A stretch of DNA of 64,000 nucleotides, taken from NCBI GenBank assembly GCA_036924085.1, contig JAVGWX010000018.1, positions 17,921,464-17,985,463 of the forward strand, given 5' to 3'. Below the pieces are notes generated by a model, which did not search any database, had not been told where the DNA came from, and was given only the letters and a program-made list of their open reading frames with translations. Shown piece by piece: positions 21,079-32,316 of the stretch (position 1 is its first letter; each line of letters starts with the position of its first letter). The translations under genes and the position numbers were made by a program. This DNA comes from Ariolimax columbianus. Its lineage: Eukaryota > Mollusca > Gastropoda > Stylommatophora > Arionidae.

Positions 21079-21288
21079 AAGTTATTGCCCGTCACCAAGT
21101 GACAATGACCACAACATCAGACGGCTTAGTCTTAATAATGTGATGTGCGCTGAATTTGGATTATAGTGAGAAAGTAGCTGCGCTGGTCATTAATCTCACT
21201 CTCCTGTCCCGAGTTACCTTGGATCAGTGGCAAGACTATTGGTCGAGACGACTGGAGATAACTCGGGATGCAGTCACTCTGGTGCCGA
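21079..21288 (-). mobile_element. SINE-1, headless copy
   Basis: Matches the tail and centre of SINE-1: GTTATTGCCCGTCACCAAGT, AATTTGGATTATAGTGAG, GGATCAGTGGCAAGAC, CGAGACGACTGGAGATAACT. The tRNA-like head is absent. Confidence 0.7.
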
Positions 21289-21329
21289 AACAAAATTAAC
21301 TAATTCAATTATCACAAATGTATTCGCTG

Positions 21330-21650
21330 CGATTATTTCAACACTTGACCTCAAACGCCATTGTTGGTTTCTCTTTCATCATCAGTGACAATATACAATT
21401 TGGAAGGATCCTTTGCTCTTGGCATTTCCACACAGAGTTGTCCACGTGAGAACCACTCTTTAGTAAAATCCAACCCGTAACTTTGAACGATTGTCACTGC
21501 GACTTATTGATGTTGATTGCAAATGCAAGCTAACAGGAAATTGCCGTCGTGTAAATATAAATGGCAAATCAGTTGGAATGAGTAGAATCCTAGGAACGAA
21601 TACATGTTCGCGCCCTCGTACGGTGTAATTGGAATTGATGCTTCGATGAC
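21330..21650 (-). pseudogene. Helitron/PIF1-type helicase C-terminal fragment
   Basis: Minus strand encodes REHVFVPRILLIPTDLPFIF and TRRQFPVSL, then in another frame TKEWFSRGQLCVEMPRAKDP, SKLYIVTDDE. Helitron and PIF1 helicases have the same order near their C-terminus (PRIxLxPSDxxFxFxRxQFPVxLAFAxTxNKSQGQ, then FSHGQLYVAxSRV). The middle SQGQ segment is damaged and frames shift, so it is dead. Helitron ends (TC...CTRR) were not found. PIF1 of a host gene is unlikely given the decay. Confidence 0.65.
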
Positions 21651-21859
21651 GTAACCATTTATAGCCTATCTAGAACCATTGCATAGTTTTGGAGAGTCCA
21701 AATTTCGTAGCAGAGTAATCGGACACCCAACTTTCAGCACTCATGTATGCTGTAGAATTTTATTAGGATTCAATGAGTTTCAAAAATTCTACCTCATAGC
21801 TTGGGGCTTCATCTTCATTCAAACATTTGGCAAACTGCCGAGATGGAATATTAATTAAT

Positions 21860-22070
21860 CACTTCCACTTCCTATTAACAATTGAAAACGATACTGCCGA
21901 TTCAACAAAATTTAGTTCATTAGTTATTCTACGAACACATCTTTCTGAAACTCCAACAGCTGCACCATCCCGCTTAGCCCCGGCCCTAATATATTGGATA
22001 CATTCTGATTCTCTGTTCAAATATTTACACACATTATCTGCGACTTCGCATGCACTTGGCATTTGAACAG
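21860..22070 (-). pseudogene. Transposon-type DNA-binding (helix-turn-helix) fragment
   Basis: Encodes ADNVCKYLNRESECIQYIRA then AAVGVSERCVRRITNEL. The AAxxTGVSERTxxRIxxE pattern preceded by a cell-wide helix is a DNA-binding module seen in several transposon proteins. No catalytic domain is nearby. It may or may not belong to the helicase fragment downstream. Confidence 0.4.
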
Positions 22071-22544
22071 GCGGCGTTACGATAATCGCACTGTATGAAA
22101 TAATCACTTAATACAGACAAGACTATCATAACTGCACGGCACTTAACTGATAGAACGAAAGATACAACAGTGATCGCTCGCCGGCAGAACACTTTGTCAA
22201 CACATCCCAACTCGCGCGTTGTCCCGTGTCAAAGGGCTGACCCGGCCTTGTATTATTCAGTTCCAAACATGGATCGACTCTATGGCTTCCAGTATCTGAC
22301 TTTGAGCGGCCACTATAGAAAAAGACATTATGCGGTGTACCTTAAGAATATAATAGATGTAAATAGTTTAATTTCGTTAACGTTAATTAACTTCGGAAAC
22401 ATTGATCAGAAAATAGTTCCGTTGATCTAGAAACTACAGACCGAATGATATGTTCAAATATTCACGTCGCTAGAGCTCGCCCTTCGAGAGCTTTTGCAAG
22501 ACGGTCAAACAAATTCATGTATTTTCTGTTATATATTATAGATT
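22071..22544. other. No recognisable feature
   Basis: AT-rich sequence without family match or supported exon. Confidence 0.45.
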
Positions 22545-22800
22545 CTTGATTACCTGTTCACCAGCAGGGTCTGCGCCGCTGGGGCTCCAATTTTTTCTTC
22601 ATCGATCTCTATCCTGAGCTATGGAGGTCCAGTAGGTAATACGTTTTCCTTTTAACGTATCGTGGATATTGTAGGCGAGGGCAAGGGAGTCTGGACAACG
22701 CATTGAGGGGGGGGGGGGGGGAGTGTCTACCGCGCGGTCTCTTTCTGCATGGTCCAGTTGCTGAGAGGGAGCCCGGTCGCGTGTCTCTCAAGAGAGGCCT
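22545..22800 (-). mobile_element. LINE C-terminal fragment (same family as 4595-4840)
   Basis: Minus strand across two frames: a CRKRPRGRHS segment, then LAYNIHDTLKGKRITYWTSI, AQDRDR and NWSPSGADPAGEQ. Same order as GRPQIRW, CNIRDASRGALATHWTSV and AKDRVRWRRSWDP at 4595-4840. A 13-base G run (22708-22720) interrupts it. Confidence 0.6.
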
Positions 22801-22964
22801 GTATCACTCACAGTTTGTTCTCCATTGCTTCTGTAAGTGTCAATGTTTCAGCAGAAGATCACATTGCAGAGAGGGATGTGGAGTTGAAGGAGAGAAGGAT
22901 ATAAAGACATACCATTTCAGGACTGTATGTATGTGTCTGTAAGCAAGCATGTATATATGTATGT

Positions 22965-23610
22965 ACAAATGACGTAATCCAGGAAGGCGGGGACACACTT
23001 GCTCGTCATTTAACTACTTTGTTCGATATCTGTCTGAACGAATGCCAAATCCCCGACCAATGGAAAACGTCAAAAACCATCATAATCAATATAAAGGGAA
23101 CAAGGAAAACTTTGCAAATTATCGTCCGATCTGTCTGCTCTCCTCCTTTTATAAACTCTTCACCAGAGTGATCGCCAACCGCACAGAGAAGCTACTAGAT
23201 GAGAACCAACCACGAGAGCAGGCAGGTTTCAGAAAATGCTTCTTAACCACTGACCACCTCCAGACAATCAAACAGTTAAATGGAGAGGGCGCATGAAGTA
23301 CAGATGCCTTTATGCCTTGTGTTCGGGGATTATAAGAAGGCTTTCGATAGCATCGACATAACTGTGGTGTTGAATGCCCTGAGAAATCAGAGAATTGCAG
23401 AAAAATACGCTCAACTGAAAGAGGAAGTAAACAGCGGATGCACAACGGATATCACCCCATTCTATAGACTGATTACCATACCGATACAACGTGGCGTCCG
23501 ACAGGGTGATAAATCTCATCAAAGCTATTTACAGCGGTCAAATCTGAATGCCAGAATGGTCAGCTCCGAACACCCACCCCTGTACCAGACAAAGACTTCC
23601 ACCTAACGTG
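22965..23610 (+). mobile_element. LINE reverse transcriptase fragment
   Basis: Encodes [65 protein letters not shown]. After a frameshift it continues with FGDYKKAFDSIDITVVLNAL and TIPIQRGVRQGDK. These are RT motifs 1, 2, A (Asp in KAFDSID) and B (GVRQGD). The FADD box is missing because the element ends soon after motif B. Confidence 0.78.
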
Positions 23611-24057
23611 TTCCTAACACCTCGTTTCATTGTCGACCTAGTGTGACCCTGAAATGACCTGCATTCGTCCAACGCATTCAGGCAACCTTTGTTTCTTAGA
23701 GTCGCCAACCCAACCCTGCCCTAAGCGCACATGCTCCAGCTAGAACTCTCATAGAACACATGTCATCTAAGTTCAAGATACCGACATGCACGCAACCCTG
23801 CAACCATTTATTTGTGGATTTTCTACGTCATTTTGTTATTCATAATGAGGCAAGGTAACTAGCTTTATGGACAACCCTATTTAGTAGCTTATTACGACAT
23901 GCGTAAGATTATTTATCATCCTTCATTTTTCGCTCCATTGAATGTAAGCCAAACCGACATACTTTATTGTGATTGCTCACCCACCCTTATATAACCAAAC
24001 ATCAGAAATCAGTGTATGCACCAATGCAGAGAAGACATGAACATTAGCAGTAGTAGA
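23611..24057. other. No recognisable feature
   Basis: No coding frame or repeat match. Confidence 0.45.
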
Positions 24058-24345
24058 CCAGACCCAATTCACCAACTTAAAAGAAATCAACAAACTACCT
24101 TATTTCTCCTGAGAACTGGTCACTGCAGACTACTAGAACATGTATACCGGCTAATGATCTCACACACCGATGAGTGCCCATTTTGAACAAGGGGCCATAA
24201 TCCTGAACACATTCTACAGGAATGCCCACTCTATAAGGAAATGAGATGCCAGATATGGCCAGATGGTGCTGAGCTGAGACAAAAGTTGTGAAGACTACAT
24301 ACTTCATTATATCCACTGGTCTGCATGGCCAAAGAACCTGAACGC
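24058..24345 (+). mobile_element. RNase H-type LINE, C-terminal tail
   Basis: Encodes LFLLRTGHCRLLEHVYRLMI, a HTDECPF segment with a stop, HNPEHILQECPLYKEMRCQI and WPDGAELRQKL. The LRTGHxRL...ECPxGxxxxxxEHxLQxCPLY layout is the tail after RNase H in I-type LINEs. Probably separate from the RT piece at 22965-23610. Confidence 0.68.
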
Positions 24346-24419
24346 AAAGAAGAAAGAAAGATAACCAAATATATCTTGTGGTTAATTCCCAATACTTTCT
24401 CAAAAAATAATGTTAAAAC

Positions 24420-27400
24420 TATAATAATAGCTGTCCATCGTTGTCGATGAGGACCGCCGACATCATCCTTGTCACAGATTTCCCTGTTGGGTGTGGGTGC
24501 GCATGTGGCTGAACAGGCCAATGCGAGCACGAAAACATCTGCTACATATCGGGCACACGAGGTTTGTAGAAGGGGATGGTGTTCCCGCTGCTCGGGATTT
24601 CCGCGTCTCGCGTCTGTTCTGGGCTTTCACAACACGGTCATCTTCACCGGCAGCTACACCCGATTTGACTGCACTTCTCCAGTCAGATCTGTTTTTCGCA
24701 AGACATTCCCAGGTGTCGAAGTCTATCTGGCAACTTTTTAGTGAGTCCTTCAGACCGTCTTTAAATCGTTTCTTTGGGCGCCCTCTTCGCGCCATCCCTC
24801 TCTCAGCTCGCCGTAGAGAAGCTTCTTTGGGAGCCGCTCGTCTGACATACGGACGAGGTGTCCGGCCCATCCTAGTCGTGCTTTTTCTAGCAGTGCATGT
24901 ATGCTGGGCATGTTAGCCCTCGAGAGAACCTCGATGTCAGTGACACGATCTTGCCATCGGATGTGGAATATTCGCCTCAGGCAACCTGTGTGGAAGTGGT
25001 TTAACCTCCTTGCATGTCCAGAGTATACAGTCCAGCTTTCGCAAGCGTATAGTAGGGTTGGAATGATGGTTGCACGGTAGACTTTCAATTTGGTCTTGAC
25101 GCTGATGCCACGACGTGCCCAGACCATCGAGCGCATTCTACAAAAGGCTGTGCTGGCCTTTGCTATTCTGCTTGCCACCTCATCGTCTAGGCTGACAGAT
25201 CTCGACAGCGTGCTGCCCAGATATGTGAATTTGTCTACGGCATTCAACGTCTGCCCGCTGACTGTAGTCTCTGGTTTTGTGTACGGCATGCCTGGTGCTG
25301 GTTGGTACATGACCTCTGTTTTTTTTGCATTTATGGTCAGGCCAAAATTTTCGCATGCGGCAGAGAACTGGTCCATTCCAACCTGCATGTTCAGTTCTGA
25401 GTTGCTCATTAGAGCACAGTCGTCAGCAAATACAAGTTCCCTGATTATGTCGCCAGCAACTTTGGTTTTGGCCTTCATTCTTCTGGAATTGAGTAACTTG
25501 CCATCTGTGCGGTACTTTATGGGTATTCCAAGCTCCAATGATCTGAAGGCGTCTGTCATCGTGGCCGCGAACATCATGCTGAACAAAGTCGGGGCGAGTA
25601 CACATCCTTGTTTTACTCCGTTTGATACTAGAAACGTTTTAGAGATTGCACCGCTGTCCAGTACACGAGCACACATGCCTTCGTGTAGCTGTTTCACCAT
25701 TGTTATGAACTTGTTGGGGCAGCCAAACTTAGACATTATCATCCACAGCCCTCCTCTGTTTACTGTATCAAATGCCTTTGTCAAATCAATAAATGTGGTG
25801 TACAAGGCCTGATTTTGCTCTCGACACTTCTCTTGTACTTGGCGAGCGGCAAAAATCATGTCCACTGTTCCTCTTCCGGCTCTGAATCCACATTGGCTTT
25901 CTGGGAGGTGCTGGCTTTGTTCAAGGTGTTTGTTGAGCCTGTTTAGCAGTAAGCGCGCTAGGATCTTGCCTTCTACGGAGAGTAGCGATATTCCTCGATG
26001 ATTGTCGCATTCCTGACGATTGCCTTTTCTTTTGTATAGGTGAACGATTGAGGCGTCCTTTAGCTCCTGCGGAATTTTACCTTCAGCCCACATGTGACAG
26101 AAGAGTTCAGTGATCCTTCTGGTGAGGGATGGGCCAGCTGTCTTATATAACTCTGCTGGTATTGCATCAGCTCCTGGAGCTTTTCCTATAGATAGTGAAC
26201 TGATTGCCCTGTCGACTTCCTCCTCAGTAATGACTTCATCCAACGCCAGGTTCAGTTCCACCTGCGGCATTCGCCGGATGGCCTCTTTATTTATGGACGA
26301 TGGGTGGTTTAGTATTTTGCAGAAGTGGTCTGCCCATCTGTCTAGAATCTGAACCTTATCTGTTAGCAGTACCCCATCCCGCACTGCGAACTGGAGTATT
26401 ACTAGAGGGTTGCGGGCCGTAGAGAGCTTTCAGTGCCTCGTAAAACCGTTTGGTGTCATGACGCTCGGCGAACATCTCAATTTCGTCAGCTCTTTTGCTG
26501 AGCCAGGAGTCTTGCATCTCTCTAAGCCTGGTCTGGACAGCTTTGCGAGCAGTATTGAACGCAGCTTTTGCTGTCGGAGATGGTGTGTCCCTCTGGTATT
26601 CCCTGTGCGCTTCATGTTTTGCATCGAGAAGGCCCCGTATTTCTAGATCGTTCTCATCAAACCAGTCCTTATGCTTGCGCGTGATTGGGCCAATGTGTTT
26701 AACAGCTGTATCGTAGAGTGTGTTTCTCAATGATGCCCAGTTCTTTTCGATGTCGTTCTTTTCAAAACGAAGCTCAGACAGTCTACCCTCAAGCTCTTCC
26801 TGGAAGCCTCCTCTCGTGGGTTCGTATTTCAACTGAGAGACATTTATCCTCCTCGGTGGTTTCTTTCCCTGGGGGCGCATTTTGGGCTGGATCTTGAAGT
26901 TTAGCTTGGCAATGACAAGTCGATGGTCGGTCCAACATTCTGCACCACACATGCTCTTCGTTACCATAGCATCCGCTCGATCCCTACGTCTGATGCATCC
27001 ATGTGGTTCTATTTCGGACAGGAAGTCGGAAAGCTGTGTTTGTAATGAGTAGTTCATTTGCGGCACATGTCCTCAGAAGTAGCAGTCCGTTACTATTGCA
27101 TTTTCCGATACCATGTCTGCCAATGGCCCCCTCCCAAGCTGTATGGTCTGTGCCAGCCCTAGCGTTAAAATCACCGAGGATGACCAGTTTGTCAGATTTG
27201 GGGACTGCAGCGATGAGCGCCTCAAGGTCCTCATAAAACTTATCTTTTGTTTCCTGAGGATTTGTCATTGTGGGTGCGTATGCACTGATGAGTGTTGCAT
27301 GGCGCCCTCCTATTAGGGGGAGACGCAGTGTAATCAGGCGGTCATTAATTCCTCTAGGCATTCTTGTGAGCTTGTCGACCATGTTGGTCTTGATGGCAAA

Positions 27401-28483
27401 GCCAACTCCAGCTTCACGGCGTTCTTCTTTGCTGCGGCCGCTCCAGAAGAAAGTATAACCAGCGCCTTCTTCTGTGATCTGCCCTTCCTCTGCCAGTCGT
27501 GTCTCGCTCAGGGCAGCTATGCAGATGTTGTATCTAGCCAGTTCCCTGGCGATCAGTGCTGTCCGTCGTTCGGGTCTGTTTGCTTTGGTGTTGTCCAGTA
27601 GCGTGCGGACATTCCATGTTGCAAGCGTGATGGGTAGTTTTCGTGATCGTTTTCTGCCTGTTCCGCCGCTGCAGTTTGGGGGCCCTGCCAGTTGCGAGCT
27701 GCTAGTCGTCAGGGTATGATCTGTAGGGTGATGTCGTGAGTTGCGCAATATGTTTATAGTGAGGGAGATGTGCGCAGGATCTTCCTCACTCTCTCGTCCG
27801 GACTCAACATGTTCTAGAGGCAAGACATTGTCAAGACTTCTAGTGAAGGGTTCGGATGCAGACAGTATGGTGTCAGCGTGTGCCTCATTATCTCGGTAGC
27901 CCTTCCCTTCTCTTTTATCGCTGGGGTGGAGCTTTGAGGTATCAGTTTCTGAGTGCATTTGTTTGTGTATTCTTCTTCCACCTCTCGTTCCTCTGGTCTT
28001 CCGCTTTGATTGTATACTTGTGAGTTCCGATGCCTCCTCGGTTAAGTGTATTTTCAGCACACGCAACAGATGTAGATCTGAGTTTGAAGGGACGTGGTGT
28101 GCTGATCGAAGTGCGATGAGCTCCTTTCTGAAGTACTGTATGTTTGACGGGGTCAGGATGACCTCCTTCGTTTCAGTGTTCATGCTTCGTTATCTGGGTC
28201 ACGATACAGCACGGAGTGACACTAGCCTTTGACCGGGTCAAGTTTCGGCCACGCTTTGTCCCATCGAAACTGTACACATTAGTCTACCTTTCACGACTAA
28301 AAATACACTGTTATATACTTCGTTGCATCACTTCTTTCACATTAGTATGCTTAATTCACAAGTCGGCACATTTATATCCAGGAATCACGTAAATAGTCCG
28401 AGAGTTATCATAGAAAACACAAACAAAACACCGTTTTATCAAGAGGGAAATGGACTGCGACCATGTCCGGCGCCATCTTGACC
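24420..28483 (-). mobile_element. LINE-1, nearly full-length non-LTR retrotransposon
   Basis: About 4.06 kb on the minus strand. The 5' end lies near 28483 in GC-rich sequence (GTCAAGATGGCGCC, then GGACATGGTCGC), followed by a roughly 300-bp leader, one long reading region (28183 to 24472), a short 3' UTR with a hairpin, and an ATT-type tail at 24420-24430. Related copies are at 48741-49579 and, more diverged, 20023-20590. The sole long ORF has an N-terminal endonuclease and a central RT. I cannot assign a clade (RTE-like is a guess). No clear target duplication was seen. Confidence 0.88.
24472..28183 (-). pseudogene. LINE-1 endonuclease / reverse transcriptase polyprotein, broken
   Basis: Starts at ATG 28183 with a hydrophilic lead of about 190 residues. 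The apurinic-type endonuclease follows: [48 protein letters not shown], and later CWTDHRLVIAKL, holding the expected Asn, Glu, Asp and His residues. The RT has LYKRKGNRQECDNHRGISLL, SQCGFRAGRGTVDMIF, FIDLTKAFDTVNRGGLW, VKQGCVLAPTLFS and LVFADDCALMS. The thumb region ends in a C2H2 finger (CPICSRCF...HMRTH) before the stop at 24472. Lesions are a deletion of roughly 50 bases at about 26990, one extra base near 26385 and one missing base near 24790. It cannot make an intact protein. The predicted activities are target nicking and reverse transcription of its own RNA. Confidence 0.88.
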
Positions 28484-28554
28484 CATAATCAAAAAATGTT
28501 AAAACTACAAAAGAGTAAAAGTTTATCCCAAATAAGTTACACTGTTGTACGGGA

Positions 28555-28760
28555 AAGGGGTTAGAGGCCAGGAGTACTAAGCCATAGCTTGTATGAGGTA
28601 GGCTGACCAGTTCCTTTTGTTGCTGCCCTTTAGATCGCAGTCGTATTCCAGGTACCCGTTTACAGCTGAATCGACTGGAGCGTTTTCAATAGCTGGATCG
28701 TATTCCGTACCTTTGCCACGAAAAGCGAGTACTCTTCAACTACGATAATCGTACGCATTA
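28555..28760 (-). mobile_element. SINE-4, tRNA-like head
   Basis: Minus strand begins TAGTTGAAGAGTACTCGCTT, then TTCGTGGCAAAGGTACGG, then AAACGGGTACCTGG and an AAGCTATGGCTTAG end. An interrupted copy is at 52440-52990 and a fragment at 42685-42810. The A-box resemblance (TAGTGGTAGAGG in the 52.9-kb copy) suggests a tRNA origin, but the B box is unclear. Confidence 0.5.
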
Positions 28761-29087
28761 AAACTTTATAAAACGTCAAACTGTACAAAACGTCAAAGCT
28801 CTGCAAAACGTTAAAGAAAAATCCCACAGACAATGGACCATCCTCAATCCCACCTTTGGCCTATGTACAGGAAACTCGCGCCATCGAATTTGCGTACTTC
28901 TGTAGCAGTTCTTCTCTGTAGCACTTTGTTGCAGACTGTGAGGGTTCCAACCGCATCTACCGCCCTCCGAAGTTGCTGGCTAGACCTAGAATGGTGAACA
29001 TTCTGACAGATTATTGATGCTGAAAAATGTTGGCATGATAAGACGAATATAGTTGAAGAAAAATGCGGATTACTACTGGGGAAATGG
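28761..29087. other. No recognisable feature
   Basis: A few short A-rich direct repeats (AAAACGTCAAA) near 28770-28815; no gene. Confidence 0.4.
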
Positions 29088-29995
29088 AGTAACTTAACTT
29101 AACTTAACGTCTTTATACTGGTTTAGAAAACCCTGCAGAGTCTGTATACAACTAGTCACATTTACATCACCTTGCTATAAAAGCTATGCGCATCCAGTTT
29201 ATTCTTAAATGCATTAACTGTCCCTGCCTCCACTACCTCCCCTGGCAATGCATTCCAAGCAGACACCACTCTCTGACTAAAAAAATATTTCCGAATATCT
29301 AATCTGGACCTCTCTTTAGTCAGCTTGTAGCTATGCCCTCTTGTTATTGTAGGTGGCTGTATTTAAAAAAAACAACTTGTTATAGTCTAATTTATCTATT
29401 CCTCTGATCATCTTATAAACCTGTATTAAGTCACCACGAATTCTTCTCTGTTCGAGACACTGTAGGCCGGTTTTTCTGAGTCGTTCCTCATAACTGTAAT
29501 TCTGGAATCCCACTATCATCTTTGGCGCTCTTTTTTGTATTCTTTCCAGCATGTTTATATCCCCTCTATGATAAGAACTTCACACCTGTATACAGTACTG
29601 TAATTTAGGTCTAACTAAAGCTTTATACAGTTTGACGATCACTTCCTTGCTCCTATGTTTAATATTTCTTTTTATCATACCTAACATTGTATTTGCCTTT
29701 TCACTGCTACCTTAACTTACTCACTCACCTTTCCTGTATGATCTATTATAACCCCTAGGTCCCTTTCCTTATCTATCTTTCTAATATTGTTTTCTCCCAT
29801 TCTGTAATTATGTTCCATGTGGATGACTGTACATTTATCTACATTAAACTCCATTTGCCAGCTTACAGACCATTCTCGAATTTTACTTAATCCGACCTCA
29901 ATATATCCACTTCCGCTTTAGATGAGACACTACTGCATAGTTTTGTGTCATCAGCAAATTTTGCAATCATGGATCCCATATCAGGACAAGTAAAA
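29088..29995 (-). mobile_element. LINE-4, jockey/CR1-like 3' part
   Basis: From 29995 on the minus strand: MIAKFADDTKLCSSVSSKAE (RT motif C, FADD), then MLERIQKRAPKMIVGFQNYS, YEERLRKTGLQCLEQRRIRG, DLIQVYKMIRGIDKLDY. After a short frame change it continues [20 protein letters not shown] and [20 protein letters not shown] to the stop. A 3' UTR ends TTAAGTTAAG at 29090-29105. Other copies of this 3' end are at 35850-35982, 39386-39666, 50870-50905 and 55080-55699. Confidence 0.85.
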
Positions 29996-30439
29996 TACAC
30001 GCTTACATATGTAGTCTTGAGCACCCATTTAAAAATAAATAAATCGATAGCCTCCTAATCGAACATGTCACGTGAGTGATTTATTGATTTGCAAAACGGA
30101 ACTGGTAAAATATTGTTTTTCTCTCCCGCGTCTTACTGATCAAATATTAGTTTTCTGGCGTCTTTGATAGCAGCAGAATTGAAGCATTCTAACGCAGTAC
30201 ATTTGTTTCTAAAGTTAATATATTCCCTGTTTTTTCTTGTGTGCTTTTATTTTTAGCAGTCAGTCCTTCGTTAGCTCTGTTTTTAAATTTATAACCTTTT
30301 ATGTAATTTGACATGAAATTACTATTTTCCGTTTTCGTGGACTTCTATTTCTCCTATTTTTAACCAACTTCCACATACCATTGGGAGCTGAAAATAGTGT
30401 ACGCAGCCTACAGTAGTGCGACTTGTTAATCTACCACAT
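29996..30439. other. No recognisable feature
   Basis: AT-rich; no exon or repeat-family match. Confidence 0.45.
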
Positions 30440-30575
30440 TTTCTTCTTCTTCTTCTTCTTTGTTCATCCTCATATCAAGTTCCCGGTTTCTCTTACAAAG
30501 GACGCCGTTGTTTGTAAGGCTGTTTTGTTTCCATACAGTTTTTGTCTATCTGTCTCGCGAGGCCAGTGTATACCT
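30440..30575 (-). mobile_element. LINE-6 3' end
   Basis: CTT run then CATCCTCATATCAAGTTCCC, CTTACAAAGGACGCCGTTG, TCTCGCGAGGCCAGT. The same order occurs at 34000-34120 (TCATTCTCAGATCAAGGTCC, TTTACAAAGGACACAGTTG), where coding sequence follows. So this is the extreme 3' end of that LINE with its GAA-type tail. Confidence 0.6.
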
Positions 30576-30726
30576 CATAGGTCTCACTTCTGAAACCTAA
30601 ACCCTGTAACTACTAGCTAGCTAGAGTTGTACAATAAAGTCTTTTTTTTTTTTTTTTGCTTTCATGGCTTGAAAGATAATTCTGCAACCAATACCGCCAT
30701 TTTAAAACAGAAAGACATGAATAGTC

Positions 30727-31359
30727 CTCTTCTTCTTCCTGTTCCTCTTCTTCTTCATCTTCTTCTTCTTCTTCTTCTTCTTCTTCTTCTTCTTCTTGAT
30801 CGTCACGTTCTTTTATTATGTCTAAACGTGAACACCGATTCTCTGGATAAAAGTTGCAAGGGTCGAGAGCTCTTCAAGGCTCCAAATTAGCAGAATCACT
30901 TGCTCCGTTCTTCTTCTTCTTCTTCGTCTTCTTCTTCTTCTTATTCTTTTTCTTCTTCTTCTTCTTCTTCTCCTCCTCCTCCTTCTCATTCTCCTTCTCC
31001 TTCTCCTTCGTCTTCGTCTTGGTCGTCGTTCGTTCTTATACTCTAGCTACCAAGCCTTGGAAAGGGATTTGCAAGTAGCATGATCTTGTCCATAGAACGG
31101 AATGCCTTGTTTCGTAGTTTACAGTTTGACTACGATTTTGGCACCTTTCGGTCTCACACATCCAACTCCAGCAGTCATTTTTGGATACCGGGTTAGCCTT
31201 CCCGCTTCTATCCCTTCTCCTTAACCAGTATGCTCTGTTGCAGCCTGTTGTCTAGAATCTCTGCGTGGAGGTGTAGAAGGGTCATGCAGCTCTGATGTTT
31301 GCAGTCAGCTTTGGGTCGCTGACAGCTACAGCTCATGTACTGCCCAGCATCTTGATCCC
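30727..31359 (-). repeat. CTT arrays and rep-A copy
   Basis: Two CTT-rich arrays (30727-30798 and 30908-31021, the second with CTC and CTCCTT variants) are separated by about 110 bp of unrelated sequence. The second runs directly into a minus-strand rep-A (31022-31359: TTCGTTCTTATACTCTAGCT, GGAAAGGGATTTGCAAGTAG, TGCCCAGCATCTTGATCCCG). The CTT array is the overgrown GAA tail of rep-A. A T run lies at 30640-30658. Confidence 0.8.
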
Positions 31360-31437
31360 GCTTGCTCCGTTCAGAAAATAGTTAATAACCCGGTTATTCC
31401 AGGATATGAGAAAACAAAAACGAAAAGACATACTTCG

Positions 31438-31803
31438 TTGTTGTTTCTATGTCCACAATGAGTATGTTTACTCTTCTGTGCGCCCTGAAAAGGGCGTTAA
31501 GTGCCGTGTTGCAGTAGCTTTCCTCACATCCCGAGAGTGCTGATGACGATGGACTGGGGTCCTCCATGTGGTTGAGCCATGATTGGCTTCATATATGTGT
31601 CGCTCACTACTAAGGGGATCACGTCGATCCCCTACTTTGTTGGCCAGTCTTCATGAAACAGCCTGTTTCTACGGAGAACTGCGTAGAGGTGAGGTAGAGG
31701 TCTTGGTCAGTATATTTTACCTGACCCTGACTAAGATATCCGATCAGTATATTTTACCTGACCGTGACTAACGTGTCTGATCAGACCTTAGTTTCCTCTC
31801 CAA
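31438..31803 (+). repeat. rep-B copy, full length
   Basis: TGTTGTTTCTATGTCCACAA, TTCTGTGCGCCCTGAAAAGG, GATTGGCTTCATATATGTGT, CATGAAACAGCCTGTTTC. A GATCAGTATATTTTACCTGA segment follows, and a short part of the end is duplicated (TATTTTACCTGACC occurs twice near 31712 and 31750). Confidence 0.8.
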
Positions 31804-31949
31804 TGTGTACTTTGCCTAAATGGGCAACAAGCAGAACCATGGCGTACGTAGCAGCGCTTACATTGTCCGACGGATCACTATGAAAGCCTCGTCTATAGAC
31901 TTCCTTTATAGGCTCTCCCTGTAAACTAAACTGCGTCTTTACAAGTCAT

Positions 31950-32316
31950 GCGTCATTCAAATCCTTCCGTTTGGGTTTTATGCGGTTTTGCAAGAGACCA
32001 GAATAGCCTGAAGCTTTCCATGTGCGTAGCCAGAGGCGCATCCTCGGAATCCACTGTTTGTGACATAGTTAATAAATATGAGGTCATCCGACAAACACAT
32101 CTCGAGAGTGTTGTTTTTATCAAGGAAGGTCGCCGCCTCTCTATTCTCTGTCACGTGGCCCGTCTCTTCCGGGATGTCCCGACCCGCCAGATCCTGCATC
32201 TTGCTCTGGAAAACACGGGTAGGAAAAGAACGTGCCCCACGCGCAGACGCCCCGGGGTCTCCGTGCAATACCTCTCTGCGACAAATCGCCTGCACGTAAT
32301 AAGAACTATACGCCTC
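31950..32316 (+). mobile_element. LINE C-terminal fragment
   Basis: One frame reads RRLSILCHVARLFRDVPTRQ, ILHLALENTGRKRTCPTRRR, PGVSVQYL. The RRLxxxGHVARLxxxVPxxxxLxLAL...RRRPRGRP pattern is a LINE C-terminus. It leads directly into the 32317-32634 tandem array and then a TTATTATT tail, so the array replaces its 3' UTR. Confidence 0.6.

Noticed and set aside
25090..25812. A 240-codon + strand frame
   Set aside because: It is antisense to the reverse transcriptase of LINE-1 and has no recognisable domain.
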